Assembly (NCBI RefSeq): GCF_024124545.1
Contig: NZ_JAMXSF010000001.1
Span: 496,001 to 560,000 of the forward strand
DNA length: 64,000 nt
Origin: Pseudoalteromonas sp. XMcav2-N
GTDB taxonomy: Bacteria; Pseudomonadota; Gammaproteobacteria; Enterobacterales; Alteromonadaceae
Direction of reading: 5' to 3'
Notes under the pieces: generated by a model
Seen by the model: the letters and a program-made list of their open reading frames with translations, nothing else
Database searches by the model: none
Told to the model about the DNA's origin: nothing
Position numbers and translations under genes: made by a program
Shown here: positions 9,009 through 18,250 of the stretch, one piece after another
How positions within the stretch are numbered: the stretch's first letter is position 1
How the letters are laid out: each line of letters begins with the position of its first letter

Positions 9009-10562
9009 ATGGAACAAGCGAAAAACGCAAATAACGACGCCAGCTTCGTTATGCGATTCCTCAATAATATAGAAAGGGTGGGGAACAAGCTGCCCGATCC
9101 GGCCATGATTTTCCTCGGTGCTATGCTGCTTATCTGGCTGTTATCCTGGATGTTTTCAGGTGTTAGCTTTGATGCTATCGATCCGCGCACCGGCGAGGCG
9201 ATTGTTGTCCACAACTTACTCAGTGGTGACGCTCTGGCGGGCTTTCTAGCATCAATGGTTAAAACTTTTACCGGCTTTGCTCCCTTGGGCGTAGTGCTGG
9301 TTGCTATGTTGGGTGTTGGTGTTGCTGAACATTCGGGTTTCATTAATGCAGGTCTTAAGCTCATGCTTAAACGCACACCTCAGGCACTGCTTACTCCCTC
9401 TATTATTTTGATTGCGATTGTCAGCCACACAGCTACTGATGCTGGCTACGTTCTGGTTATCCCGCTTGCTGGCGTTATATTCTACGCCATGGGTCGTCAC
9501 CCGCTCGCGGGTATCGCGGCTGCGTTTGCGGGTGTAAGTGGAGGTTTTAGTGCCAACTTTATCCCGTCTGGTATAGACCCGTTGCTACAGAGCTTTACGC
9601 AAAGTGCAGCACAAATTATTGACCCGGATATCGCGGTCAACCCTCTGAATAACTGGTTCTTTACCTCAGCATCAAGCGTCTTTATTATTCTGCTGGGCTG
9701 GTACATTACTGATAAAATCATTGAACCACGCCTGGCTTCTACTAAAGTCGATGGCGACACCGACGACCTGCCAGAGTTCAATGAAGTGACCAGCAAAGAG
9801 CGTTCGGCTTTTTACACCGCCTCTGCGGTTATGCTGGCGGGTATTGGCCTGCTTATCTTCGCCGCCAGTGGTGAAGACTCGGCACTGCGCAGTAAAAGTG
9901 GTGCATTGACGGACTTTAGCGCTCCTCTCATGCAGTCGATTGTACCGCTGATCTTCTTATTGTTTTGGATCCCGGGGGCCGTATTTGGCTTTATGGTGGG
10001 TACCTTTAAGTCTTCAAAAGACATGATAGATGCAATGAGTAAATCGATGAACTCGATGTCTTATTACATTGTGATGGCGTTTTTCTGTGCACTGTTTATT
10101 GCAGCATTCAGCCAGTCAAATCTGGGTGCGTTGCTGGCCATCGAAGGGGCTGAGATCTTAAAAGCAATGGCACTGCCAAGCTCTGTGACCGTGATTGGTA
10201 TTATTTTCCTGACTGCCTTTGTAAACTTATTTGTCGGTTCCAGCTCGGCAAAATGGGCACTGCTAGGCCCAATTTTTGTGCCTATGCTAATGCAGCTGGG
10301 TATTTCACCTGACTTGTCTCAGGCGGCATACCGGGTTGGTGATTCCAGTTCAAACATCATTACCCCGCTGATGCCTTATTTTCCGCTGGTGGTGGTGTAC
10401 TGCCAGAAGTACGTTAAAGACACGGGTATTGGCACGTTACTGGCGCTGATGCTGCCATACTCTATCGCCTTTTTGATAGGCTGGAGCTTATTCCTGTTGG
10501 CATACTGGGGTTTGAGTATTCCTCTGGGCCTGCAATCTAGCTACATCTACCCTGCGGGTTAA
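9009..10562 (+). CDS. AbgT-family transporter
   Basis: 517-residue inner-membrane protein with about 11-12 hydrophobic segments. The AbgT family is recognised from NKLPDPAMIF, GFAPLGVVLVAMLGVGVAEHSG, IVSHTATDAGYVLVIPL, FAGVSGGFSANFIPSGIDPLLQ and FVGSSSAKWALLGPIFVPM. Family members import p-aminobenzoyl-glutamate or export sulfonamides using an ion gradient. No aminobenzoyl-glutamate hydrolase genes (abgA/abgB) are adjacent, so the substrate is open. Start supported by TTTTTAGGGATTAACT upstream. Confidence 0.92.
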   Translation: MEQAKNANNDASFVMRFLNNIERVGNKLPDPAMIFLGAMLLIWLLSWMFSGVSFDAIDPRTGEAIVVHNLLSGDALAGFLASMVKTFTGFAPLGVVLVAMLGVGVAEHSGFINAGLKLMLKRTPQALLTPSIILIAIVSHTATDAGYVLVIPLAGVIFYAMGRHPLAGIAAAFAGVSGGFSANFIPSGIDPLLQSFTQSAAQIIDPDIAVNPLNNWFFTSASSVFIILLGWYITDKIIEPRLASTKVDGDTDDLPEFNEVTSKERSAFYTASAVMLAGIGLLIFAASGEDSALRSKSGALTDFSAPLMQSIVPLIFLLFWIPGAVFGFMVGTFKSSKDMIDAMSKSMNSMSYYIVMAFFCALFIAAFSQSNLGALLAIEGAEILKAMALPSSVTVIGIIFLTAFVNLFVGSSSAKWALLGPIFVPMLMQLGISPDLSQAAYRVGDSSSNIITPLMPYFPLVVVYCQKYVKDTGIGTLLALMLPYSIAFLIGWSLFLLAYWGLSIPLGLQSSYIYPAG

Positions 10563-10675
10563 TTACCTCTCAGGTAAAACCTACTCGCCGCTGGATGGGG
10601 CCGCAGAGCCTCATCCTTCTCTCACTTCCTGCTTTGTATTAATTCAAACTCATATTTTGTTTGGCAGTCGCAAAG

Positions 10676-10698
10676 AAAAAAGCCGGCGTCCGCCGGCT
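10676..10698 (-). terminator. Orphan minus-strand intrinsic terminator
   Basis: Stem AGCCGGCG at 10681-10688 and CGCCGGCT at 10691-10698 with a two-base centre. An A-run at 10676-10681 becomes the U-tract when read on the minus strand. On the + strand no T-run follows, so it does not fit the upstream transporter gene. Confidence 0.7.
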
Positions 10699-10845
10699 AC
10701 GTGGATTTGCTATTGGTTGGGCCAAAAGCACCAAGGGAAATTGTACTGCCTCCGTGCAGTAAATATTCAAGGGAGGCTCAAAAATCAAAGTAACCAAAAA
10801 GAGCACACATTGGTTAAGAGCGAGCGCATCATACCCATATTAAAT
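10676..10845 (-). ncRNA. Candidate minus-strand small RNA
   Basis: On the minus strand, sequence from about 10845 runs into an 8-bp perfect GC-rich hairpin (AGCCGGCG/CGCCGGCT) followed at once by TTTTTTC, a textbook intrinsic terminator. No minus-strand protein gene exists upstream of it for several kilobases, so the terminator needs another transcript to serve. The 5' end is not defined: AT-rich promoter-like words lie near 10830-10861, but none has canonical -35/-10 spacing. No known RNA family was recognised. Confidence 0.4.
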
Positions 10846-11020
10846 GACTAAATTATGACAATTGATCTATGTTCAGGGGTTTAATTTTGCGTGGTCTATT
10901 CAGCTGTATGCTAACTGCGCAGAAGCCGCACGCAGTGTGTGTTAATAGAGAAAAGTACTTGAATAGATTAGAATAGTTGCAGGCAAAGGGCCGGTACGGT
11001 CAACTAACGAGGAAGGTGAA

Positions 11021-11923
11021 ATGTTACGAGTCACGCTTGAGCAGTGGCGTATGCTTCGCGCTGTGGTAGAACATGGTGGTTTTAACCAGGCTGCCAAGGC
11101 TATCCATAAGAGCCAGTCGAGCATTCATACGGCTGTTCAGAAAATAGAAATGGCCCTGTCAGTTAAGTTGTTCCAGGTCGAAGGGCGTAAAACCCGGCTG
11201 ACTGAGGCGGGCGAAATGATGCTGCGCCGTGCCAGTTATTTGCTGGATGAAGCCGAGAAAGTTGAAGCGGTCGGTCAGACTCTGTCTAAAGGGGTAGAAA
11301 GCCACCTGCGCATAGCGGTAGATGAAATATTTCCTCAGACATTGCTTTATAAAGTGCTGGAGGCGACTTCTCAGGCCTATCCTTTGCTGCGCATTGAACT
11401 GGTTGAATCTATCCTCTCAGGCTCCTTTGAGGCACTGCAGCACGCCAAGGTCGATATTGCTATTTCACCTATGGTACTGACCGATGGATTCAGCGAGCAG
11501 CTGTGTCAGGTTGAGTTTGTGGCCGTTGCTCACCCCAAGCATGCCTTGCATCAGCTGGACCGTGAACTGACGTTGGAAGATCTTAAGTCTTTCAGGCAGA
11601 TAGTGGTCAGAGATTCTGCGCTGGGTAAAGGCACAGACAGTGGCTGGCTGGGGGCTGATCAGCGTTGGACGGTTAGCCACTTGCGCACTATGGTGGATAT
11701 GGTAACACAGGGGCTGGGCTTTGCCTGGCTGCCCAGAAGCGCGATAACACAGCAACTCAGTAGCGGGGCACTGCTACCATTAAAACTGACGCACAATCGT
11801 ACGCGTCTGGCGCAGCTTAATCTGATCTTTAGAGACGGAGATACACTGGGACCAGCAGCCCGGGCGTTTATCGGTGAGCTCAGATACCAGTGTATGGCGC
11901 TTGAAGCGCAGGAAAAGACTTAA
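11021..11923 (+). CDS. LysR-family transcriptional regulator
   Basis: 300 residues: an N-terminal winged helix-turn-helix (about 5-65, with FNQAAKAIHKSQSSIHTAVQKIE) and a C-terminal periplasmic-binding-protein-like effector domain. RBS GAGGAAGG precedes the ATG. The stop codon overlaps the stop of the convergent EAL gene in a four-base TTAA. It is not divergent from an obvious target, so the regulated gene is unclear; the upstream AbgT-type transporter is one possibility. Confidence 0.9.
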   Translation: MLRVTLEQWRMLRAVVEHGGFNQAAKAIHKSQSSIHTAVQKIEMALSVKLFQVEGRKTRLTEAGEMMLRRASYLLDEAEKVEAVGQTLSKGVESHLRIAVDEIFPQTLLYKVLEATSQAYPLLRIELVESILSGSFEALQHAKVDIAISPMVLTDGFSEQLCQVEFVAVAHPKHALHQLDRELTLEDLKSFRQIVVRDSALGKGTDSGWLGADQRWTVSHLRTMVDMVTQGLGFAWLPRSAITQQLSSGALLPLKLTHNRTRLAQLNLIFRDGDTLGPAARAFIGELRYQCMALEAQEKT

Positions 11924-14199
11924 AGTTCCTGCATTTGATGTGTTTTGACGAGTACCTGTTCAACCGCAACCGGACGGCTAAACCAGTAGCCCTGAAACTC
12001 TTTAACGCCCAGTTCAAGCAGCTTATTTAGCTGCTGCTGGGTTTCAACCCCTTCCGCCAGCGCAGCAATCCCCAGGTTATCACACATAGTGAGGATCCCC
12101 AGCAACAGAGCTTGTTGCTTTTGATCTGAGGTGATCTGAGTCACCAGAGAGCGATCCAGTTTGAGGCGTTTAATGGGCGAAGCCAAAACCCGGGCGATGT
12201 TAGAATATCCAATCCCAAAGTCATCGATACTGAGGCTGAACCCCATTTTATCCAGCGCTTCCATGATCTGATTGTGATCGTCCGCAAAACTGTATTCTGT
12301 CAGTTCAAATTCAAACATGCGCGGGCTCAGGCCGTAACTGTGCACAATGGCGAGGGTTTTACGGGCAAATTGCTCACAGGCAATATCCCGGGAGCTGATA
12401 TTGATGGCAATTGGCACGTGAATATCCGGGTGGCTCTGAAGTGTATAACAAACCTTGTGCAAAATACGTTGCGTCAGCTGATTGACCAGGCCAAACTCTT
12501 CGGCAATAGGCACAAACTCACCGGGAGACACCCATCCCAGCAGTGGGCTGTGCCAGCGCGCGAGTGCCTCATAGCCAATCACCGAGTGGGTATTGTCGTG
12601 CTTACTTTGCAGCACAATTTGTAATTCGTCATGTTCCAGCGCTTTTTCCAGCAACAGGGCCATTTCATGGCGGGCAAGTGTCTGGCGTCGGGTGCCGTGA
12701 TCAAAAATGGCCAGGTCATCGCCCGGACTGCGCAGTTCGCACGCCTGCTGCGCATTTTTCAATAAGCGCTCAGGAATGTAGCCATGCTCTGGGTAGGTTG
12801 CAATGCCCACGGCGTAGCGCGCATGAAATTGATGCTGACCCAGCTTAAGCCAGAAATCCAGGTGTTGATGCCAGCGCTGCGCGACTTCCAGCACAGGCGC
12901 GTCGGGTTCAATGATAATCGCCAGCCGGCCCGCACCAATATAAGCTATCTGGTCGAGCAGGCTGGGGTCGTGTTCTGCAACCTGGTTAATATGGCCATAC
13001 AAATGTTTATGGAGTTCACCATCAATCAGGTAGTCCAGTACGTGTTTGTTGAGGTTTTCGGCGATCAGCAGAGCAAATGGCCGCCCACGGTCAATATGCA
13101 CTTGTAACTGCTCAGTGAGCCAGGTTTTATTGGGCAAATTGGTTCTGGCATCAAAATACTTAGCTTGCTGATGCGCAACATCCAAAGCCAGCAGATCCTG
13201 CTGAAGTTGGTGCTGATCGGAGACATCGTTAAGGTACCAGGCACATAGCTGCTCGGAGTGATACTCCCGCGAGGCCAGTTCAATGGTCCGCTCGCCCACA
13301 CGAAAGACATTCACATCTGCATCAAACAAATCGTTGTTAATAAGCAGGTAGCTCAGGTCGTCCTGTGTGACACGGGCAAAATTACAGGGCAGGGGCTGAG
13401 TCTGGATCCCCAGTAAACTGCGCGCCTTCTCATTGGCTTCTACAATATTCAAGTCTTGGTCAACTAAAGCGATGGCGTGGAAAGATTTTTGAAAGAAGCG
13501 TTGGTAGATTTGTTTTTGAGAGGCAAGCAGTTCGTTGTTACTGGCCATGTGCAGGTTGAGTCGGCTGGCCGCCAAACTGGTGCGCCACACAGCCAGTGGC
13601 ACGGTACAGTTAAAAAAGAAAAACAGCAAAAAGTGAATATAGATATCGCCATCGACCAGCATGCGCTCACCCGGCGGGATCAGCGAAACATTTACCTGTT
13701 GCACTATCATCAGAAACGGCGCGATATTCAATATGGCATAAAAAATCGCAGTGCGCTTACCCAGTAACAACAAAGCCAGAATAGGCGTAATATAAACAAA
13801 AATAGACCCTAATTGAGCAAGGGGGAGCAGTGGAATAAATAACTTGATGGCCACCCCTGCGGCCACAATGGCAATCATCAGCAGGTGCGCGCACAGTTGA
13901 TAGGCACTACGGCTTAGTGTAAGCAGTACACCTATGGTGAGCGTAAAGCCAGATGTCAGCGCCAGCACATAGTCAAGTTCAAATGCCAACGCAGCAGGCA
14001 AGCTGTTGACGAAGATCCCCAGACACAATAACAGTCCTGTCACCAAAATGATACGCAGCGCACTAACACGCCAGTTAGGCACCTGACCTGGTGATTGGGT
14101 TTCTTCTTCTAGTAAGAAAAAGCGGCTTAAAGAACTCAAAACGTTACAGTTATTATTATTGTTTTTCCCGATACTAAGGCCATAAGAGCTGCAATTCAA
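11920..14199 (-). CDS. Membrane c-di-GMP phosphodiesterase (degenerate GGDEF-EAL)
   Basis: 759-residue inner-membrane protein. The N-terminal third has about six or seven hydrophobic segments (residues 45-210), then a PAS-like region (about 230-330), a degenerate GGDEF domain (the GGDEF position reads IGAGRLA near residue 420) and a C-terminal EAL domain. The EAL motif (YEALARW, about 543-549) and the downstream metal/catalytic blocks DDFGIGYS and AEGVET are intact, so c-di-GMP hydrolysis to pGpG is expected while cyclase activity is not. A poly-Asn run sits at residues 12-17. Convergent with the LysR gene. Confidence 0.9.
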   Translation of the reverse strand: MNCSSYGLSIGKNNNNNCNVLSSLSRFFLLEEETQSPGQVPNWRVSALRIILVTGLLLCLGIFVNSLPAALAFELDYVLALTSGFTLTIGVLLTLSRSAYQLCAHLLMIAIVAAGVAIKLFIPLLPLAQLGSIFVYITPILALLLLGKRTAIFYAILNIAPFLMIVQQVNVSLIPPGERMLVDGDIYIHFLLFFFFNCTVPLAVWRTSLAASRLNLHMASNNELLASQKQIYQRFFQKSFHAIALVDQDLNIVEANEKARSLLGIQTQPLPCNFARVTQDDLSYLLINNDLFDADVNVFRVGERTIELASREYHSEQLCAWYLNDVSDQHQLQQDLLALDVAHQQAKYFDARTNLPNKTWLTEQLQVHIDRGRPFALLIAENLNKHVLDYLIDGELHKHLYGHINQVAEHDPSLLDQIAYIGAGRLAIIIEPDAPVLEVAQRWHQHLDFWLKLGQHQFHARYAVGIATYPEHGYIPERLLKNAQQACELRSPGDDLAIFDHGTRRQTLARHEMALLLEKALEHDELQIVLQSKHDNTHSVIGYEALARWHSPLLGWVSPGEFVPIAEEFGLVNQLTQRILHKVCYTLQSHPDIHVPIAINISSRDIACEQFARKTLAIVHSYGLSPRMFEFELTEYSFADDHNQIMEALDKMGFSLSIDDFGIGYSNIARVLASPIKRLKLDRSLVTQITSDQKQQALLLGILTMCDNLGIAALAEGVETQQQLNKLLELGVKEFQGYWFSRPVAVEQVLVKTHQMQEL

Positions 14200-14828
14200 T
14201 GGGTAGAGGTAGTAAAACCTGCGCTAAATCAGCTTAACTGCGGTTTTTTTCAACATAGTGGAGGGGAATTAGGCAAACAACCTCGTAATTTCATTAACAA
14301 TCTTGTCATCTGGGACGCATGTGAGCTGAGATCTACCCAAGTACATGGCAGCAGACTCTTGTTGCAGTGAACGTGATATACGCACTCGTTGTATCATGCA
14401 CAGTTCCAACTAATCACGTACCCTTGCGAGCCGGGATCCATCACAACACGGTGCGAAAGTGCCACCAGACTATTGAAGCATGTCAGAGAAGCATGAAATA
14501 CGTCTACTTTTTGTGTCGAGGGAGTAAACCCGCGACACGTAGTTTCTGGTATTAGTTTGAACCTTGGAAATACGTTTATAAAGTAACGTAACTTGATGGA
14601 CTTACTATTTTCCCCTGGGATTGCCGATATTAGTAAATCAAGTTGCTTAGCATCCATTTGAGCACACCTTTTTGTTTATATCAGTTAGGATAGAGGGGGT
14701 GTGTATTAAAACGGAAAATGACACACAAAACTCAAATTTTGCTAGGCGCATGGTTTAGTTTCAATAGAGTCGCTTTGGCTTGAGCAAAGCATACAGTGGT
14801 GGTAGTTTATTGTTATTTAAAGTAATAA
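14200..14828. other. 629-base non-coding spacer at island edge
   Basis: No convincing gene on either strand; two short open frames (about 62 and 87 codons) lack RBS, family pattern and consistent coding bias. The sequence changes from the GC-balanced core to AT-rich DNA here, and all genes from here to about 19 kb are small unknowns. The EAL gene promoter lies in the first 150 bases. Confidence 0.5.
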
Positions 14829-14876
14829 ATGCTCGAAATGATGGTTTTTTTGAGTAAGGCGTTGAGTGGCTTTTGT

Positions 14877-15407
14877 ATGTTTAGATTCAGTTTTTTAATC
14901 TTGGTTCTAATAAGTTTTAGCAGTATGGCGCTTCCGTATGGAGGGTACTGGAAGCCTGAATTTAAAAAGTCTGTGTGTATTCTATGGCAAAACTCAAGTG
15001 TTGAAATTTCACCGGAATTAAATGTAAGTATCTATTCCAGCTTCACTTTTAAAGGGGAAGGGTACGAGTTGTCTGAATTACAAAAAAGCAATGGTTTCCA
15101 AAAGGGGCAACATACTTTAGATTTCATTATTTCTGGGGTGGATAACACTGCATTCGTTAAAGGTGACTATCCATTTGAGCTCTATGTTGATGGAAACGAG
15201 CTCAACAAGGTAGAGAGCAAAGATGCTCAGTACTTTTATTTAACAGGGATAAAAGTGTCTGATATCCTAGCGCGAGCTGAGAGAGGTGATGATTTTGTTG
15301 TGGCGCTGAAGTCAGCCTCCGATGAAGTTTTTACAGTAAAATTTAATAGTGAGCAAATTTCTCTGGGTACAAAAATGTATTTTACTTGTTCTGAAAACAT
15401 CACATAG
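14877..15407 (+). CDS. Exported hypothetical protein
   Basis: About 176 residues with an N-terminal signal peptide (hydrophobic FSFLILVLISFSSMA, cleavage likely after SMA), so probably periplasmic or secreted. Two Cys remain in the mature part (CILW near the start, CSEN near the end) and could form a disulfide. The body is beta-rich. Not recognised as a known family. The ATG at 14877 was chosen because it starts directly before the signal sequence; in-frame ATGs at 14829, 14838 and 14841 would add 12-16 residues. AT-rich compared with the core genes. Confidence 0.6.
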   Translation: MFRFSFLILVLISFSSMALPYGGYWKPEFKKSVCILWQNSSVEISPELNVSIYSSFTFKGEGYELSELQKSNGFQKGQHTLDFIISGVDNTAFVKGDYPFELYVDGNELNKVESKDAQYFYLTGIKVSDILARAERGDDFVVALKSASDEVFTVKFNSEQISLGTKMYFTCSENIT

Positions 15408-15420
15408 AAAGGGTGAAAAT

Positions 15421-15459
15421 TTGCTTGGGGGAGCTTTCATAATTGAGGTCTCCCAGCAA
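15421..15459. repeat. Inverted repeat after hypothetical gene
   Basis: TTGCTTGGGGGAG and CTCCCAGCAA form an imperfect stem with a 14-base loop, 14 bases after the preceding stop codon. No T-run follows, so it is either a weak terminator or part of the spacer structure of the island. Confidence 0.4.
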
Positions 15460-15476
15460 ATGTATCTAGCATATAA

Positions 15477-15506
15477 ATTAGTACTTGCTTCGTTGCCAGT
15501 ACTAAT
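15477..15506. repeat. 9-bp perfect hairpin in island spacer
   Basis: ATTAGTACT (15477-15485) and AGTACTAAT (15498-15506) pair perfectly around a 12-base loop. Directly after it comes GAGTTGAAGCGTTTTTA, which resembles the right end of the attC-like site at 21.8 kb (TTGAAGCGTTATGC), so this may be a decayed recombination site. Confidence 0.4.
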
Positions 15507-15525
15507 GAGTTGAAGCGTTTTTAGT

Positions 15526-15930
15526 ATGATTTTGAAGACACCCCAGAGGTGGGCGTTGGTAATCTTTGGTATGAGCAAAATGGTAGCGATCTCTATATTC
15601 CTACTGAGCTTTTCGGCAAATGCTGAAACTTGGCTTCAATACGATGAAAAAATTGAATGTCCCGATGTGTTAGAGTTAAGTGGTAATAACTTTATCATTT
15701 TTAATGACTGCTACGGTTTGGACCCAAAAGAACCAATAATCGAAACTGGGAAAGTTGAAATAGGTAACAACTATTTCTTTTTCTTGGATCGAAAGATTAA
15801 GCAGCAATCTTTTTTGCAAGAGAATGCCAACCGGCAGAAGCTAAAGGTTTTACTAAAAACTAAAGATGAGCTGAAGCTTCAAAGTGGTACAAAAGTATTC
15901 ATGTTTAAACGTATCAAATTGCCAAACTAA
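15526..15930 (+). CDS. Exported hypothetical protein
   Basis: Up to 134 residues; a signal peptide ends in FLLSFSANA with cleavage before ETWLQY. If translation starts at the in-frame ATG 15571 (MSKMVAIS...) the precursor is 119 residues and has a more typical signal peptide; neither start has a clear RBS. The mature part has a Cys pair (CPDVLEL, DCYGL) and a Lys-rich C-terminus. No family recognised. Same strand and style as its small exported neighbours. Confidence 0.55.
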   Translation: MILKTPQRWALVIFGMSKMVAISIFLLSFSANAETWLQYDEKIECPDVLELSGNNFIIFNDCYGLDPKEPIIETGKVEIGNNYFFFLDRKIKQQSFLQENANRQKLKVLLKTKDELKLQSGTKVFMFKRIKLPN

Positions 15931-16373
15931 ACAACTAGCATGGCAACGTAAGCGCTTCCTTTGATTGCGGCACTGGTGCAGCCCCCATATAAAAAGTCCC
16001 TCAAGCATGTGTTATTATGGGGGACAATACGAATGCTTCTTTAGCTTGGAACAAATCGACGTAAAATTGTTGGCTAACACGTTTGTTATCTATAGCGGCA
16101 ATCTCCGATATCCCTTTGTCAGTTAGATAAGTGAAAGTCGGTAGGCAAAATTAATGTCTATCAGGCAAAACTTCAGTTGTCTGCACCAATGAATTAAGGC
16201 GTCTGGCATAAATCTGTCGGCAGCCTCTACTAAGCATAGCGTATAGGATTGTGGCTTCTCGCATAGTATTGTAATTTGGTCAGTATTTGGCATATTAAAT
16301 GGTGTTAAACGATACTATGCGCTTATCACGCTGACTTGAAATATTGATATGATAGGACGCCCAGAAGCAAGCG
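15931..16373. other. 443-base spacer with two inverted repeats
   Basis: No gene seen. It contains CCCCCATA/TATGGGGG (15982-15989 and 16016-16023) and a perfect 10-bp pair CGCATAGTAT/ATACTATGCG (16260-16269 and 16312-16321). The spacer is long and structured relative to the small genes it separates, as in cassette-type DNA. Confidence 0.5.
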
Positions 16374-16391
16374 ATGTATGCCATTTTAGAT

Positions 16392-16892
16392 ATGAGAAAA
16401 ATTTTATTACTCTTTATTGTATTAAGCTTCAATACGTTTTCTGGCACAGTGCCGAACTGTTCTGAAAATGAACTGTTCGGTGGTAAACTGTTCGAGCTGG
16501 AAGTCGTAACCTCTTTTCATGGCAGCTATAACTTTAAGTTTTGCTTTGATGAAACGAGTTACGTTGTGTCAGAATATATAGAGCCGGTATCAACTCGTGG
16601 CCCTTTAAAAACTACGATAACACATGAGTCATTGGCCAGGTTAGACGTCAAGACCTCCCAGTATATCAAGGATCTTTACAGAGCCGTTCAAGCTACATTA
16701 GTAACCGATAGTGTGCATGGCATGGACGGGTCTACATGGTGCTTTAAGCCGAAAAGTGGAAGCTCATATTCTGAAACCTGTCTTTGGGCACCCAACGCAG
16801 CTTGGGAAAGAAGGAATCTCGGTAAGCTAGTTGAGCTTGGTGATAAACTTTTTGAAATATCAAATTTTGCTAGTCTAGAACATAGCGATTAG
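16392..16892 (+). CDS. Exported hypothetical protein
   Basis: 166 residues with a signal peptide MRKILLLFIVLSFNTFSG; the mature protein has four or five Cys (NCSEN, FCFDE, WCFKP, TCLWAP), suggesting periplasmic disulfides. No known domain recognised. The start at 16392 gives a classic signal peptide; an ATG at 16374 is also possible. No strong RBS. It is 17 bases upstream of the next small exported gene, so the two may be cotranscribed. Confidence 0.6.
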   Translation: MRKILLLFIVLSFNTFSGTVPNCSENELFGGKLFELEVVTSFHGSYNFKFCFDETSYVVSEYIEPVSTRGPLKTTITHESLARLDVKTSQYIKDLYRAVQATLVTDSVHGMDGSTWCFKPKSGSSYSETCLWAPNAAWERRNLGKLVELGDKLFEISNFASLEHSD

Positions 16893-16909
16893 GAATATAA
16901 CAAGACACT

Positions 16910-17290
16910 ATGGCGTTAACAGCTAGGCTCCTGTATTTGCCGCTTCTTCTCTTTTTATCAGGTTTATGTATGGCTACAGATAATAGCTCCCCACCAGAGG
17001 GGGTGTCACAAGAGGATTGGACTGCTTACCTTAATCACAAAAAAGAGTGGGCTGCAATGCTCAGACAGAGATATGACGATGAGTTAAAAAATTCGCCACC
17101 AATACCGCCTTGGGAGAAGTATCCTGAGCATGAGCCGGGTAGTCTTTTTTGGCGGATGGGTATTGGAGAGGAGTACTTAACGGACTATATCGGAGTGTAT
17201 TTTGAGCACTCATCGCAAGCAGAAATTAACGCCTATAAATTAAAATACCCTGAGCCACCAGATTGGGCTGGCTGGTATAAAGACCAATAA
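16910..17290 (+). CDS. Exported hypothetical protein
   Basis: 126 residues. The N-terminal hydrophobic segment ARLLYLPLLLFLSGLC ends in LSGLC, which resembles a lipobox, so it may be a lipoprotein; signal peptidase I cleavage after CMA is the alternative. The mature part is rich in Pro, Trp and Tyr (PPIPPWEKYPEHEPG, YPEPPDWAGWYKDQ). Function unknown; possibly cotranscribed with the gene before it. Confidence 0.6.
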   Translation: MALTARLLYLPLLLFLSGLCMATDNSSPPEGVSQEDWTAYLNHKKEWAAMLRQRYDDELKNSPPIPPWEKYPEHEPGSLFWRMGIGEEYLTDYIGVYFEHSSQAEINAYKLKYPEPPDWAGWYKDQ

Positions 17291-17657
17291 GTTAACTTAA
17301 ATAGTAAATGTAACACACCAGACAAGAGCGGCAGTGACACTCAATTGAGCCCGGTAGTTTGCGTTTCTCATGGCGGTGGTGGCAATTTTCTCATTTAAAG
17401 GCGTTTTGGGTGGAAGAAGTACTAATTAGTTTGTGTTTGGTTGGAAATAAGGTGAGATACAATGCCAGTTACACTGAATCTGTTACAGGGTCCCAATCAG
17501 TTGAGTAAAAAGAGGTCAATAGTTGCCTTGTTGGCCGTGGTGAGTTGATAGCTGCTGGCATCAATATTTACCTCCTGACTAGCTTTTACAATATTTTCAA
17601 ATGCTCCCAAGTTAAAACTTGCCCAAACGTTTTCTCTGCCTGGATGGTACTAGACTC
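17291..17657. other. 367-base spacer
   Basis: No gene seen. After the preceding stop it contains TAACACACCAGAC... and further on GGCGTTTTGGG, a pattern that loosely recalls the layout of long Vibrio-type cassette repeats, but pairing of the two halves is not convincing by eye. Confidence 0.4.
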
Positions 17658-18146
17658 ATGAAAAAGCTACTGCTTTATTTAATTCTTCTCTCAATAATTA
17701 TTACAGTACTCTTTAAGACTATTTCTTATTGGCCTGAAACTAAGGTGAAACATTTAGTCTATGTTTACATTTACTCAGAACAATATATTGATGCAATGAA
17801 GGAAGTTGAGAAAAAAGGATATGTTTCCATACAATGGTTGGGTAAATCGTCACTAAGAGAAGAGAGTTCGCTAGCTTGGGTAGCCGGCGAACCTAAATAT
17901 AAAAAAGTGGACAAGCCGGACTTAAGCAGAATAGTCAAGCCATTTGAAGATTCAGCTATTCATGCTCTCTGGCTACAAAATTATGGGGGGGCGTGGTTAG
18001 TTAGGAAAGCTTTTTCATACAAAGGTGAAAACGGTATAGGTGAAGGTATGTATGCGTTTGGTAACGTAAACCCCAAAGATGTTTGTTTACCCAATACTCA
18101 CTGTGTAGAGCACCTTTTTGGTCAGTGGTACGTTATAAAAAATTAG
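17658..18146 (+). CDS. Membrane-anchored hypothetical protein
   Basis: 162 residues starting MKKLLLYLILLSIIITVLF, a signal anchor or uncleaved TM segment, with the remainder outside the cytoplasm. Two Cys near the C-terminus (DVCLPNTHCVEH). The ATG at 17658 was preferred to one at 17619 because Lys residues precede the hydrophobic core. No family recognised; AT-rich. Confidence 0.6.
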   Translation: MKKLLLYLILLSIIITVLFKTISYWPETKVKHLVYVYIYSEQYIDAMKEVEKKGYVSIQWLGKSSLREESSLAWVAGEPKYKKVDKPDLSRIVKPFEDSAIHALWLQNYGGAWLVRKAFSYKGENGIGEGMYAFGNVNPKDVCLPNTHCVEHLFGQWYVIKN

Positions 18147-18250
18147 TACGAAAAAACTCAATATATAAGGCACAGTGTGTGCTTAAAAGAGCATAATCGT
18201 TATTTCTAACTGAGAAGGCTGTGGGATGCTTGATGAAAAAGTTATGATCC

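Larger units (their letters stand above)
10563..11020. other. 458-base intergenic region
   Basis: Lies between the AbgT-family gene and a LysR gene, both on +. No protein gene was seen. It holds a strong hairpin (10681-10698) oriented to terminate minus-strand transcription, suggesting an unannotated minus-strand RNA, and then an AT-rich stretch carrying the LysR promoter region. The LysR RBS GAGGAAGG is at about 11008. Confidence 0.6.

Noticed and set aside
10563-10680. Terminator for the AbgT-family gene
   Set aside because: Only a weak GATG...CATC pairing is visible; the strong hairpin further on faces the other strand.
12274-13107. Three + strand open frames of 101-116 codons within the EAL gene
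   Set aside because: They are shadows on the opposite strand of a clear EAL-domain gene with intact motifs.
14367-14657. Short open frames on both strands (about 62 and 87 codons)
   Set aside because: No RBS, low-complexity and Cys/His scattered composition, no recognised family, and they overlap each other on opposite strands; most likely random.
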